NCBI GenBank assembly: GCA_017419465.1
Contig: JAFOLE010000026.1
Span: 1-9,512, forward strand
Origin: Solobacterium sp.
GTDB taxonomy: Bacteria > Bacillota_I > Bacilli_A > Erysipelotrichales > Erysipelotrichaceae
DNA length: 9,512 nucleotides
Direction: 5' to 3'
A program made the position numbers and the translations under genes. This document shows positions 1-6,002 of this stretch, piece after piece (the stretch's first letter is position 1; each line of letters begins with the position of its first letter). Under the pieces are notes generated by a model. The model saw nothing but the letters and a program-made list of their open reading frames with translations, searched no databases and had not been told where the DNA came from.

Positions 1-954
1 CCGTTAAACAAGCGGATCCGTCTGATCATGGGAACCAATGAGGAAACCGGATCACAGTGCCTGAAGTACTATGTGGATCATGAAGGACATGTCGACTACG
101 GATTTACACCGGACGGTGATTTCCCCGGCGTGCATGGTGAAAAGGGAATGCTGGGGGGAGAATTCCGCTGCGACCGCACCAATATCCTTGATATCCGCGG
201 CGGCACGGCCCGCAACATCGTCTGTGCACGCTGTACCGCGAAGGTGCCGAAGACCTGCTATTCTTCGAAGAAATTCGGAGACTGGCTCCACAACCTGAAT
301 ATTGAGTTTGATGTGACGGAAGAAGACGGCATCAATACCATTACCGTTTACGGCAAGGCAGCACATGCAAGCACACCGGAACTCGGCATCAATGCGATTT
401 CCTGTCTTCTCGTTGCGCTGAAGGAAGCCGGCATGCAGGATCCGTTTGTGGATTTCTACTGCAGTCACTTCGGTCTTGCGACCGACGGTGCCGGTCTCAA
501 TGCGAAGCTGGAGGATGAATTCGGCGTACTGACACTGAATGTCGGAATGATTTCGATGAAGGACGGCGTCATCACCGGTACGATCGATATCCGTTCCCCG
601 GTAACAATGAGCACAAAGTCCGTGCTGAAAGCCATGACCGGACGGCTCGAAGATGAAAACGGCGTGATTGAGCTCCACCGTCATGCGGAACCGCTCTACT
701 TCCCGATCGACTCGCTGCTTGTATCAAGCCTGCTCAGTGCCTATCAGGAAGTTACCGGCGATACAAACTCGAAGCCGATGACCATGGGCGGCGGAACCTA
801 TGCCAAGGGCATTAACAATACGATTGCGTTTGGCTGCTCGTTCCCCGGCAAGGATTATCATATTCACGATGCGAATGAATGCGTCGGCGTGGATGAACTG
901 CTTCTCCAGACGGAGATCTATGTTCACGCGCTGCTCAAACTGCTTGAAATCTGA
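1..954 (+). CDS. pepV: PepV/M20-family dipeptidase, 5' end missing
   Basis: This is the C-terminal 317 residues of a metal-dependent dipeptidase of the M20 family, PepV/Sapep type, a cytosolic enzyme that cleaves dipeptides from peptide uptake. The reading frame is open from base 1, so the first in-frame ATG at 28 is internal: the residues before it (KRIRLI) continue the strand that leads into the family motif. Visible signatures are GTNEETG (fragment residues 11-17, where the paired Glu are the general base and a metal ligand in PepV), TPDGDFPG (36-43, metal-ligand Asp), HGEKG just after, AAHASTPE in the lid region, and near the end MGGGTYAKG and a His-rich HIHDANE segment that should carry the last metal ligand. 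Full family members are about 460-470 residues, so about 150 are missing, including the first metal-binding His and bridging Asp. A hairpin terminator follows the stop. The family is secure; the exact substrate is not. Confidence 0.9.
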   Translation, partial: PLNKRIRLIMGTNEETGSQCLKYYVDHEGHVDYGFTPDGDFPGVHGEKGMLGGEFRCDRTNILDIRGGTARNIVCARCTAKVPKTCYSSKKFGDWLHNLNIEFDVTEEDGINTITVYGKAAHASTPELGINAISCLLVALKEAGMQDPFVDFYCSHFGLATDGAGLNAKLEDEFGVLTLNVGMISMKDGVITGTIDIRSPVTMSTKSVLKAMTGRLEDENGVIELHRHAEPLYFPIDSLLVSSLLSAYQEVTGDTNSKPMTMGGGTYAKGINNTIAFGCSFPGKDYHIHDANECVGVDELLLQTEIYVHALLKLLEI

Positions 955-962
955 TGAAAGAG

Positions 963-987
963 AACGGCACGTGATACGTGCCGTTTT
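963..987 (+). terminator. Intrinsic terminator after the dipeptidase gene
   Basis: A 9-bp perfect stem (AACGGCACG at 963-971 with CGTGCCGTT at 977-985) has a 5-base loop and ends in TTTT (984-987). The T-tract is short and followed by GGG, so termination may be incomplete. The next start codon is only 18 bases past it. Confidence 0.75.
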
Positions 988-1005
988 GGGATGAGGAATA
1001 CTGGG

Positions 1006-1839
1006 ATGAAAAAAGCGGCGATCATGTATGACTTTGACAAGACACTGTGCGACCGTGACATGCAGGAGTACAGTCTGATACCTGATCTTGGCTATGAACG
1101 CCCGAAGGATTTCTGGAAGGAAGTCGGAGAACTTTCAAAGGAAAACCGGATGGACGGAATCAGCGCATATCTTTTCATGCTTAAAAAGAAGTATGAAGAG
1201 GCAGGACATCCGCTGAAACAGTCGGATTTCAAAGGCGTCGGACAGAACATCAATCTGTATCCCGGCGTGCGGGAATGGTTCGGCCGCATCAACGCCTACG
1301 GAAAGGAACGCGGGATTGAAGTGGAACACTACATTATTTCTTCCGGCATGGAAGAGATCATCAAAGATTCCGCGATCGCATCCGAAATGAAAAAGATTTA
1401 CGCATGCCGGTATTATTATGATGAAAACGGCATTGCGCAGTGGCCTGCCCAGATCGTCAACTATACAACGAAGACGCAGTATATTTTCCGCATCAACAAG
1501 CAGGTGCTCGATGAAAGCAATGACAGCGATCTCAACACCTGGGTTCCGATGGAACAGCGTCCGATTCCGTTCAGCCGGATGATCTACATCGCGGACGGAC
1601 TGACCGATGTGCCATGCATGAAACTGGTCAAGGCAAACGGCGGAAAGGCGGTTGCCGTATACAACACAAACAGCGCCGCGGCCGGATTTGCGGCGGAAAA
1701 GCTGATCCGGGAAAACCGTGCGGACTTCATCGCGCCGGCAGACTATACTGAAGGGGAAAAGATCGATACGCTCGTCAAGCGGATGATTGATGAGATGAGT
1801 GCAGCAGCTGCACTGGAAGAATATAAAGGGGTCATGTGA
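1006..1839 (+). CDS. HAD-superfamily phosphatase-like hydrolase
   Basis: A 277-residue soluble protein of the haloacid dehalogenase superfamily, probably a phosphatase. Motif I is DFDKT at residues 9-13 (Asp9 nucleophile, Asp11 acid/base). Motif II is the Ser pair in YIISSG (109-114). A motif III Lys is probably Lys156 in NYTTKTQ or Lys165. Motif IV is ADGLTD at 196-201, with acidic residues for Mg2+. The stretch between motifs I and II is long (about 100 residues) and forms a helical cap. I chose ATG 1006 over the in-frame ATG at 991: GAGGA at 993-997 lies 8 bases before 1006, whereas 991 has only the terminator tail in front, and starting at 1006 places the DxDxT motif near the N-terminus as is normal. 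The gene abuts the amidase-like gene. The HAD assignment is firm; the substrate cannot be read from the sequence. Confidence 0.9.
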   Translation: MKKAAIMYDFDKTLCDRDMQEYSLIPDLGYERPKDFWKEVGELSKENRMDGISAYLFMLKKKYEEAGHPLKQSDFKGVGQNINLYPGVREWFGRINAYGKERGIEVEHYIISSGMEEIIKDSAIASEMKKIYACRYYYDENGIAQWPAQIVNYTTKTQYIFRINKQVLDESNDSDLNTWVPMEQRPIPFSRMIYIADGLTDVPCMKLVKANGGKAVAVYNTNSAAAGFAAEKLIRENRADFIAPADYTEGEKIDTLVKRMIDEMSAAAALEEYKGVM

Positions 1840-1841
1840 TC

Positions 1842-2591
1842 ATGGCAAAGAGACGCAGTAGAAAGTTACGGAGACAGACCACACGGCTGGCGATGATTAT
1901 CATGGTTCTGCTTGTGCTGATCATCGGACTGGCAGTCTATCAGCTTGTCAGCGGCGGACGGGGTAAAGGCTCCGTGATCACCGTGATGCTGGATAATGCC
2001 CACGGCGGAGATAACTCCGGATATCAGGGAATCATCAGTGAAGATGAATACAACGAGCATGTCATTGATGAACTTCAGGTCCTGCTGGAAAATGACGACC
2101 GGTTCCGTGTCATGCGCACGCATGAAGACGGACAGGCGATGGCAGTGTCCACACGTGTGGAAGTCATCGATGAAGCAGAACCGGATATCGTGCTTTCGGT
2201 CCGCTGCCATAACGGCGACAGCCCGAATTTCACGACCATGCTGGTGTTCGCCAATCCGCCTGCCTCAAAGTATCATGAAGACAGTGAGGCGCTTGCGACG
2301 ACAATCACCGAAGTGTATACCGACGCCGGTTATGCCCCGCAGTGCGGCTATTACTATTACCATCCGATCAAAACCGGATATTATCAGGAACATCTCGTAC
2401 CGATTGACGATAAAACGGATTATGAAGAGGAAAGCTGGGATCTGATGAACGCAAAGGCGCCGGTCGTCATTGTGTCACAGATCAATGTGAATAACGAGGA
2501 AGAAGCAGCCGCGTGGGGAACAGAGGAAGGCTGGAAAAAGGCAGCCGACCTGTATTACCGTGCGCTTGTAAACTGTTATAAGGCGGACTGA
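1842..2591 (+). CDS. Membrane-anchored amidase_3-like protein with degenerate active site
   Basis: A 249-residue protein with a basic N-terminus (Arg/Lys at 3-11), one membrane segment at about 16-38, and an extracytoplasmic domain resembling zinc N-acetylmuramoyl-L-alanine amidases (amidase_3), which cut the peptide stem from peptidoglycan. LDNAHGGDNSGYQG (50-63) matches the family's first zinc motif, with His54; Glu67 in ISEDEYN fits the second ligand. The third motif, normally SIHAN, reads SVRCHN (119-124), so His123 is shifted by two. The strand normally ending in the catalytic Glu (LVE-G-F) reads VVIVSQINVNN (208-218), with Ser212 aligned to the Glu and Gln213 beside it. It may therefore bind wall material rather than cleave it. 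ATG 1842 has AAAGGGG 10 bases upstream; GTG 1836, overlapping the previous stop, is possible but only 4 bases from it. The CBS gene starts 2 bases after its stop. Confidence 0.8.
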   Translation: MAKRRSRKLRRQTTRLAMIIMVLLVLIIGLAVYQLVSGGRGKGSVITVMLDNAHGGDNSGYQGIISEDEYNEHVIDELQVLLENDDRFRVMRTHEDGQAMAVSTRVEVIDEAEPDIVLSVRCHNGDSPNFTTMLVFANPPASKYHEDSEALATTITEVYTDAGYAPQCGYYYYHPIKTGYYQEHLVPIDDKTDYEEESWDLMNAKAPVVIVSQINVNNEEEAAAWGTEEGWKKAADLYYRALVNCYKAD

Positions 2592-2593
2592 AT

Positions 2594-3295
2594 ATGGATG
2601 AGAAATTCATAGATAACGCGGAACGGTTTCTGAATGCCTATGCGTCAATTGAGCGAAGCCTGAACCGCCAGCTCTGTAAAAACGATTATGTGCCGTTCAA
2701 GAAACTGGTGCGTCTTGCGGCGAAGAACAACGCGATCGTCGCAAAGAATGAAGAAGTGCTGAAAGAGTATTCCGATCTGCGGAATGCGATCGTACATCAG
2801 CGTGCCCGTACGGAAGAAATCATTGCCGTGCCGGTTGATTCCGCGACAGAAAACATCGAACGGATCGCCGAACTGCTTGATGCGGATGAAAACATTCTGT
2901 CCTTTGCGACAGTGCCTGTCACGACCGCGGATGAAACCACAACGATCAAGGAAGCATACAGCCTGCTTCATGAAATCGGCGGTGACAAACTCCCGGTATA
3001 TGACCGGGATCAGTTTGCCGGTATTGTCACGATGGACCGCATCGCCGGCTGGTGCGTGCAGGGAAACTCCGTTGACGAACCGGTACAGAAGCTGATCAGC
3101 GATGAAGGACCGGAAACTGTATTTATGAAGCGGACACAGTCCATTATGGAAGCGGTGCTGTTCTTCGACCGCCACATGAAGCATTCCGACATCGCTCCGG
3201 TTATCCTTGTCACGGAGTCCGGAAACATGCACGAAACACCGATCGGAATCCTCTCATCGCACGATTTATCGCGGATTCTGGCGGCTCTGATATGA
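2594..3295 (+). CDS. HEPN-like N-terminal domain fused to a CBS pair
   Basis: A 233-residue soluble protein. Residues 1 to about 95 look all-helical and carry YSDLRNAIVH (59-68). Its R63-N-x3-H68 matches the R[N/D/H]xxxH signature of HEPN domains, found in several RNases and in toxins such as HepT. From about 98 to the end are two CBS motifs forming a Bateman module, the type that binds adenine nucleotides or similar ligands: one at about 98-157 (DKLPVYDRDQFAGIVTMD inside it) and one at about 174-233 (APVILVT and TPIGILSSHDLSRIL). AAGGCGG at 2580-2586 is 7 bases before the ATG, and the gene is 2 bases downstream of the amidase-like gene, so the two are co-transcribed. A ligand-gated HEPN protein is one reading, but non-catalytic HEPN folds exist. 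The CBS call is firm; the HEPN call rests on one motif and predicted helices. Confidence 0.82.
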   Translation: MDEKFIDNAERFLNAYASIERSLNRQLCKNDYVPFKKLVRLAAKNNAIVAKNEEVLKEYSDLRNAIVHQRARTEEIIAVPVDSATENIERIAELLDADENILSFATVPVTTADETTTIKEAYSLLHEIGGDKLPVYDRDQFAGIVTMDRIAGWCVQGNSVDEPVQKLISDEGPETVFMKRTQSIMEAVLFFDRHMKHSDIAPVILVTESGNMHETPIGILSSHDLSRILAALI

Positions 3296-3341
3296 GAAAA
3301 CCGCATAAAACCGTGCCTGAATTGACGAAAACCGCATAAAA
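3296..3341 (+). repeat. 15-base direct repeat GAAAACCGCATAAAA, two copies
   Basis: GAAAACCGCATAAAA occurs at 3296-3310 and again, identical, at 3327-3341. The second copy supplies the 5' arm of the terminator at 3328-3353. The first can pair with the same 3' arm (ATGCGGTTTT) in an alternative, longer-looped hairpin. The first copy begins directly after the stop codon of the CBS gene. Confidence 0.85.
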
Positions 3342-3353
3342 ATGCGGTTTTTT
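3328..3353 (+). terminator. Strong intrinsic terminator after the HEPN-CBS gene
   Basis: A 10-bp stem (AAAACCGCAT at 3328-3337 with ATGCGGTTTT at 3342-3351) has an AAAA loop and runs into six T (3348-3353). It closes the 1006-3295 gene run and separates it from HU. Confidence 0.9.
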
Positions 3354-3355
3354 AA

Positions 3356-3383
3356 TTGATTTTAGGTACCGAAAGATTAAAAT
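3356..3383 (+). promoter_or_regulatory. Candidate sigma-A-type promoter for HU
   Basis: TTGATT at 3356-3361 (4 of 6 to the -35 consensus), a 16-base AT-rich spacer and TAAAAT at 3378-3383 (5 of 6 to the -10) lie just past the terminator. Transcription would start near 3390, giving a leader of about 38 bases. AATAAT at 3385-3390 is a competing -10. HU needs its own promoter because a strong terminator precedes it. Confidence 0.45.
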
Positions 3384-3390
3384 TAATAAT

Positions 3391-3404
3391 GTCATATTAA
3401 TGAC
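3391..3404 (+). promoter_or_regulatory. Small inverted repeat in the HU leader
   Basis: GTCAT at 3391-3395 and ATGAC at 3400-3404 are perfect inverted arms around ATTA, immediately before the Shine-Dalgarno sequence. It would be a weak 5-bp hairpin at the extreme 5' end of the mRNA, or a dyad operator. Chance is a real alternative at this size. Confidence 0.35.
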
Positions 3405-3427
3405 GAGAAGGAGATTATTAAATTACT

Positions 3428-3721
3428 ATGGCAAAAGAAGCAAAGATTCTTACAAAGAAGGTTCTGGCCGAAGAAATCGCTGCAAAGCAGGGCATCACAA
3501 AGAAGGCAGCTACAGAGATCGTCAACTATGTATTCGACGAGTCCGCTAAGACACTGAAGAAGGGCGGAACAGTTGACATCAACGGTTTCGGCAAGTTCTC
3601 CATCAAGAAGAGAGCAGCTCGTACAGGTATCAACCCTCGTACAAAGGAAACCATCAAGATCAAGGCAACAAAGGTTCCTACATTCAAGGCTTCCAAGACT
3701 CTCAAGGATCTTGTCAAGTAA
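3428..3721 (+). CDS. hup: HU-family DNA-binding protein
   Basis: A 97-residue HU-type histone-like protein that binds and bends DNA as a dimer in the nucleoid. The family layout is complete: an N-terminal helical dimer core (about 5-45), the GFGKFSIKKRAARTGINP segment (54-71) that forms the saddle and base of the DNA-binding arms, where the Pro intercalates in HU/IHF proteins, and the C-terminal TFKASKTLKDLVK helix. It is slightly longer than the usual 90-92 residues because of an extended N-terminus. An in-frame TAA at 3419-3421 fixes ATG 3428 as the start. The best Shine-Dalgarno, AAGGAG at 3408-3413, is 14 bases from the ATG, unusually far. Codon choice (ACA for Thr, AAG for Lys, CGT and AGA for Arg, GCT and GCA for Ala, few GCG or CCG) differs from all neighbours and fits a highly expressed gene. 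It is a single transcript between two terminators. Confidence 0.97.
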   Translation: MAKEAKILTKKVLAEEIAAKQGITKKAATEIVNYVFDESAKTLKKGGTVDINGFGKFSIKKRAARTGINPRTKETIKIKATKVPTFKASKTLKDLVK

Positions 3722-3745
3722 TCAGAGAAACACATTGTTTCGCAT

Positions 3746-3776
3746 AAACCGCATGGCATACGCTGTGCGGTTTTTT
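3746..3776 (+). terminator. Intrinsic terminator after HU
   Basis: An 8-bp perfect stem (AAACCGCA at 3746-3753 with TGCGGTTT at 3766-3773) can be extended inwards through two G-T wobbles and two G-C pairs to an ATAC loop. It ends in TTTTTT (3771-3776). Its 5' arm repeats the AAACCGCAT core of the terminator upstream of HU. Confidence 0.88.
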
Positions 3777-3800
3777 CGTGCGGGAGGCACGAACAGACCG

Positions 3801-3809
3801 TGCTATACT
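3801..3809 (+). promoter_or_regulatory. Extended -10 promoter, probable leaderless start
   Basis: TGCTATACT matches the extended -10 form TGnTATAAT in all but one base (-10 hexamer TATACT at 3804-3809). No good -35 is seen 16-18 bases upstream, which extended -10 promoters tolerate. A start about 7 bases downstream falls on or next to the ATG at 3816. Confidence 0.6.
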
Positions 3810-3815
3810 TTTTCT

Positions 3816-4748
3816 ATGGAACGAATCAATATACTCGCGGGTACCTATACCGACAGCGGAAGCGAAGGAATCTACTCCTTCGGATTTGAAGACGGGAAAC
3901 TTACCTCCCCGGAACTGTTTGCGAAAATCAGCAGCCCGAAATACATCAGTGTGGAAAACGGACTGGTCGCCTCGATCGGCAAGTTTGAACACGGCGCCGG
4001 CGCTGCGGTGTTTGACCGCAACGGAACAATGCTGGGAAAGGCAGAATATGAGAAGAAGACCTCCTGCTTTATCACCTGGCATGACGGAGATATCTATACC
4101 GCAAACTATCATGAAGGAACCTTCACAAAACTGAAGTTCGACGGCAGCTCACTGCGTGTCGAGAAGACCGTGGAAATCAAGGAGGGCGCCGGATGTCATC
4201 AGGTGCTGTTCCATGACAATCAGATTCTTGTGCCGGCACTGTTTCTTGACCGTCTGATGATTTTTGACACGGACCTGAACTATCAGGGATCGGTCGTATT
4301 CCCGGACGGGACCGGACCGCGTCACGGTATCTTCTCAAAGGATCAGTCCACGCTGTATCTGCTTTCCGAACTCAGCAACGAACTGTTCGTGCTTGAGGCA
4401 GGGACATGGAAGCTGCGCGCTTCGATGCCGGTGCTCAAGGATGGCCGCACGCATCTGCGCGGCGGCGCCGCGATCCGTCTTTCGGAAGATGAAACACGGC
4501 TGTATGTCAGCACACGCGGACAGGATCTGATTTCCGTAATCGACCTTGAGCGGATGACCGTTCTGCAGGATGCCTACTGCGGCGGCAAGCATCCGCGGGA
4601 TTTCATCCTGGCAGGAAATTCCGTTCTCTGCGCCAACCGTTACAGTGATACGGTCGTCTGTTTCCATCGGAATGAAGACGGTACGATCGGAGAGGAAACC
4701 TCACGGATCAATATCCCGCAGGCAGTCAGTCTTGCGGTCATGGAATAA
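3816..4748 (+). CDS. Lactonase-family beta-propeller protein (6-phosphogluconolactonase-like)
   Basis: A 310-residue protein of the seven-bladed beta-propeller lactonase family, whose characterised members hydrolyse 6-phosphogluconolactone to 6-phosphogluconate in the oxidative pentose phosphate pathway. Family landmarks run in order: AGTYTDSGSEGIY (8-20), SPKYISVENG (40-49), YTANYHEGT (94-102), GCHQVLF (126-132), DGTGPRHGIF (164-173), LLSELSNELFV (182-192), VSTRGQDLISV (231-241) and GGKHPRDF...LCANRYSDTVVCF (256-283). No signal peptide is present, so it is cytosolic. The frame is open far upstream through the HU gene, but there is no in-frame start between the HU terminator and ATG 3816, and the family N-terminus begins here. 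No Shine-Dalgarno precedes the ATG; GGGAGG at 3782-3787 is 28 bases away. The family also holds proteins of unproven activity, so the lactone substrate is inferred. A terminator follows. Confidence 0.85.
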   Translation: MERINILAGTYTDSGSEGIYSFGFEDGKLTSPELFAKISSPKYISVENGLVASIGKFEHGAGAAVFDRNGTMLGKAEYEKKTSCFITWHDGDIYTANYHEGTFTKLKFDGSSLRVEKTVEIKEGAGCHQVLFHDNQILVPALFLDRLMIFDTDLNYQGSVVFPDGTGPRHGIFSKDQSTLYLLSELSNELFVLEAGTWKLRASMPVLKDGRTHLRGGAAIRLSEDETRLYVSTRGQDLISVIDLERMTVLQDAYCGGKHPRDFILAGNSVLCANRYSDTVVCFHRNEDGTIGEETSRINIPQAVSLAVME

Positions 4749-4762
4749 ACGTACAATAACTG

Positions 4763-4793
4763 CGGCGGACGGAAGATTTCGTCCGCTGTTTTT
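4763..4793 (+). terminator. Intrinsic terminator after the lactonase-like gene
   Basis: The core stem is GCGGACG (4765-4771) with CGTCCGC (4780-4786), extendable by C-G and G-T pairs outward and G-T and A-T inward. It is followed by TTTTT (4789-4793). The next gene's GTG lies 24 bases past the T-tract with only a Shine-Dalgarno between. Confidence 0.8.
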
Positions 4794-4817
4794 AACCACT
4801 CACAGGAGAACTCCGAC

Positions 4818-6002
4818 GTGAAAATGCAATTGCGGCCTTACGAAAGGCACGGCACTCTCAACGGCCGTGCCGGAAACCGACTGGTCCTGTGGATTCTGGC
4901 AGACCCGCATTTTCTTTCGCCTTCGCTGTTTGAAGAAACCGCAGATGCATTTCAGAGTATCCTTGCGGTAAACAGCGGGAAGCTGATTGAGCATATGCCG
5001 GAAGTCATGGAGGAGTTTCTTTCACGTGCGCTTCGTGAACATCCGGATGCGGTACTGTTTCCGGGGGATCTGACACTGAACGGCGAACTGGAAGGCCTTC
5101 TGGAAATGGGACGGATGTTTTCGCGTCTTGAGGCGGAAGGAATCCGGGTGCTTGTGATTCCCGGCAATCATGATATCGACTGCCGGTATGCGTCCGTACT
5201 GACCGGAGATGTCGCTTCCCCTGCAGAGCGGGTGACACGGGACGCCTTTTTCAGAGAGATGCGCCGGTTTGGCTATGATACGGCAGACGCACGCGATGAA
5301 CATTCCTTCAGCTGGATCGTCCCGCTGGCAGATGATCTCCGCATTCTCGGCTTTGACTCGAACACGAATGCATTTCCGGGAGGAATCCTGAAAGAAACAA
5401 TGACATGGGCAGAGAAGGAGCTTGCCCGTGCAGAGGCGGAAGGCGCGGCAGTGATTACAATGATGCATCATAACCTGCTTGTGCAGAACCGGTTCATGGA
5501 AACCGGATTTGTCCTGAAAAATCAGGCGGAGGTTCTGGATGTCCTGAAGCGGGGAAACGTCACATTGAATCTCAGCGGTCATATTCATCTTCAGCACTGT
5601 TCCGGACGGAAAGGCCTGACCGATATCACCACGGAATCTGCGGCGGTGTTTCCGCTTGGATTCGGTGTGCTGGAGATAGCAGAAGGGCATCGGAAATGGA
5701 ACTATCACCGGGAATACATGACGCAATATCAGGATGCGGCACTGCGGCGGATGTATGAAACCTGCGAACGGTTTCTGCAGGATACGCTGGATCAGCTCGA
5801 TGTCAGTGAGGCTGACCGGACATGCATGCGCAAAGCCGGACAGGAGGTCTGCGTTGCGGTATTTGCGGGCTGGGCGTACCGCCCGTCCGATGAAGAAGCG
5901 AAACATGGATGCAGGCTCTGGAACGAACGAGCCTCGGATACGTTCTGGGGAAAATATATCGTTTCTGCGATTGGACAGAAACATATGGAGGAAACAATAT
6001 GA
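4818..6002 (+). CDS. Cytosolic calcineurin-like metallophosphoesterase
   Basis: A 394-residue metallophosphoesterase with the complete two-metal active-site set: ADPHF (28-32; Asp29, His31), GDLTLNGE (83-90; Asp84), GNHD (116-119; Asn117, His118), MMHH (215-218) and SGHIH (253-257; His255, His257). The enzyme type hydrolyses phosphomono- or diesters; the substrate is not evident. The motif style (DPH, GDLTxNGE, GNHDI) recalls the Lmo2642-like cyclic nucleotide phosphodiesterase group, but this protein has no signal peptide or lipobox and should be cytosolic. About 100 residues after the last metal motif form a helical tail with several Cys and Trp. The start is GTG 4818: AGGAG at 4804-4808 is 9 bases away, whereas ATG 4824 would be 15 away. 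The stop overlaps the lipoprotein start (ATGA at 5999-6002), so the pair is translationally coupled. Confidence 0.88.
   Translation: MKMQLRPYERHGTLNGRAGNRLVLWILADPHFLSPSLFEETADAFQSILAVNSGKLIEHMPEVMEEFLSRALREHPDAVLFPGDLTLNGELEGLLEMGRMFSRLEAEGIRVLVIPGNHDIDCRYASVLTGDVASPAERVTRDAFFREMRRFGYDTADARDEHSFSWIVPLADDLRILGFDSNTNAFPGGILKETMTWAEKELARAEAEGAAVITMMHHNLLVQNRFMETGFVLKNQAEVLDVLKRGNVTLNLSGHIHLQHCSGRKGLTDITTESAAVFPLGFGVLEIAEGHRKWNYHREYMTQYQDAALRRMYETCERFLQDTLDQLDVSEADRTCMRKAGQEVCVAVFAGWAYRPSDEEAKHGCRLWNERASDTFWGKYIVSAIGQKHMEETI

Noticed and set aside
991..1005. ATG at 991 as start of the HAD gene
   Set aside because: It has no ribosome binding site and lies 4 bases after a terminator T-tract. GAGGA is correctly placed for ATG 1006 instead.
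2594..3295. Toxin-antitoxin or defence locus based on the HEPN-like motif
   Set aside because: There is no partner such as a MNT nucleotidyltransferase, and the gene lies in a compact chromosomal run with no mobile or phage signs.
3573..3815. Upstream extension of the lactonase-like frame through the HU gene
   Set aside because: The frame is open by chance. It would overlap HU in another frame and cross HU's terminator, and the family N-terminus fits ATG 3816.
3816..4748. Calling the propeller gene pgl outright
   Set aside because: The fold family is clear, but no other pentose phosphate gene is present in the window and family members differ in activity, so I left the symbol empty.
5022..5984. 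Long open frame on the minus strand (320 codons) opposite the metallophosphoesterase
   Set aside because: It is a shadow of the + strand gene. The product is a Cys/His/Arg-rich composition with no family pattern.
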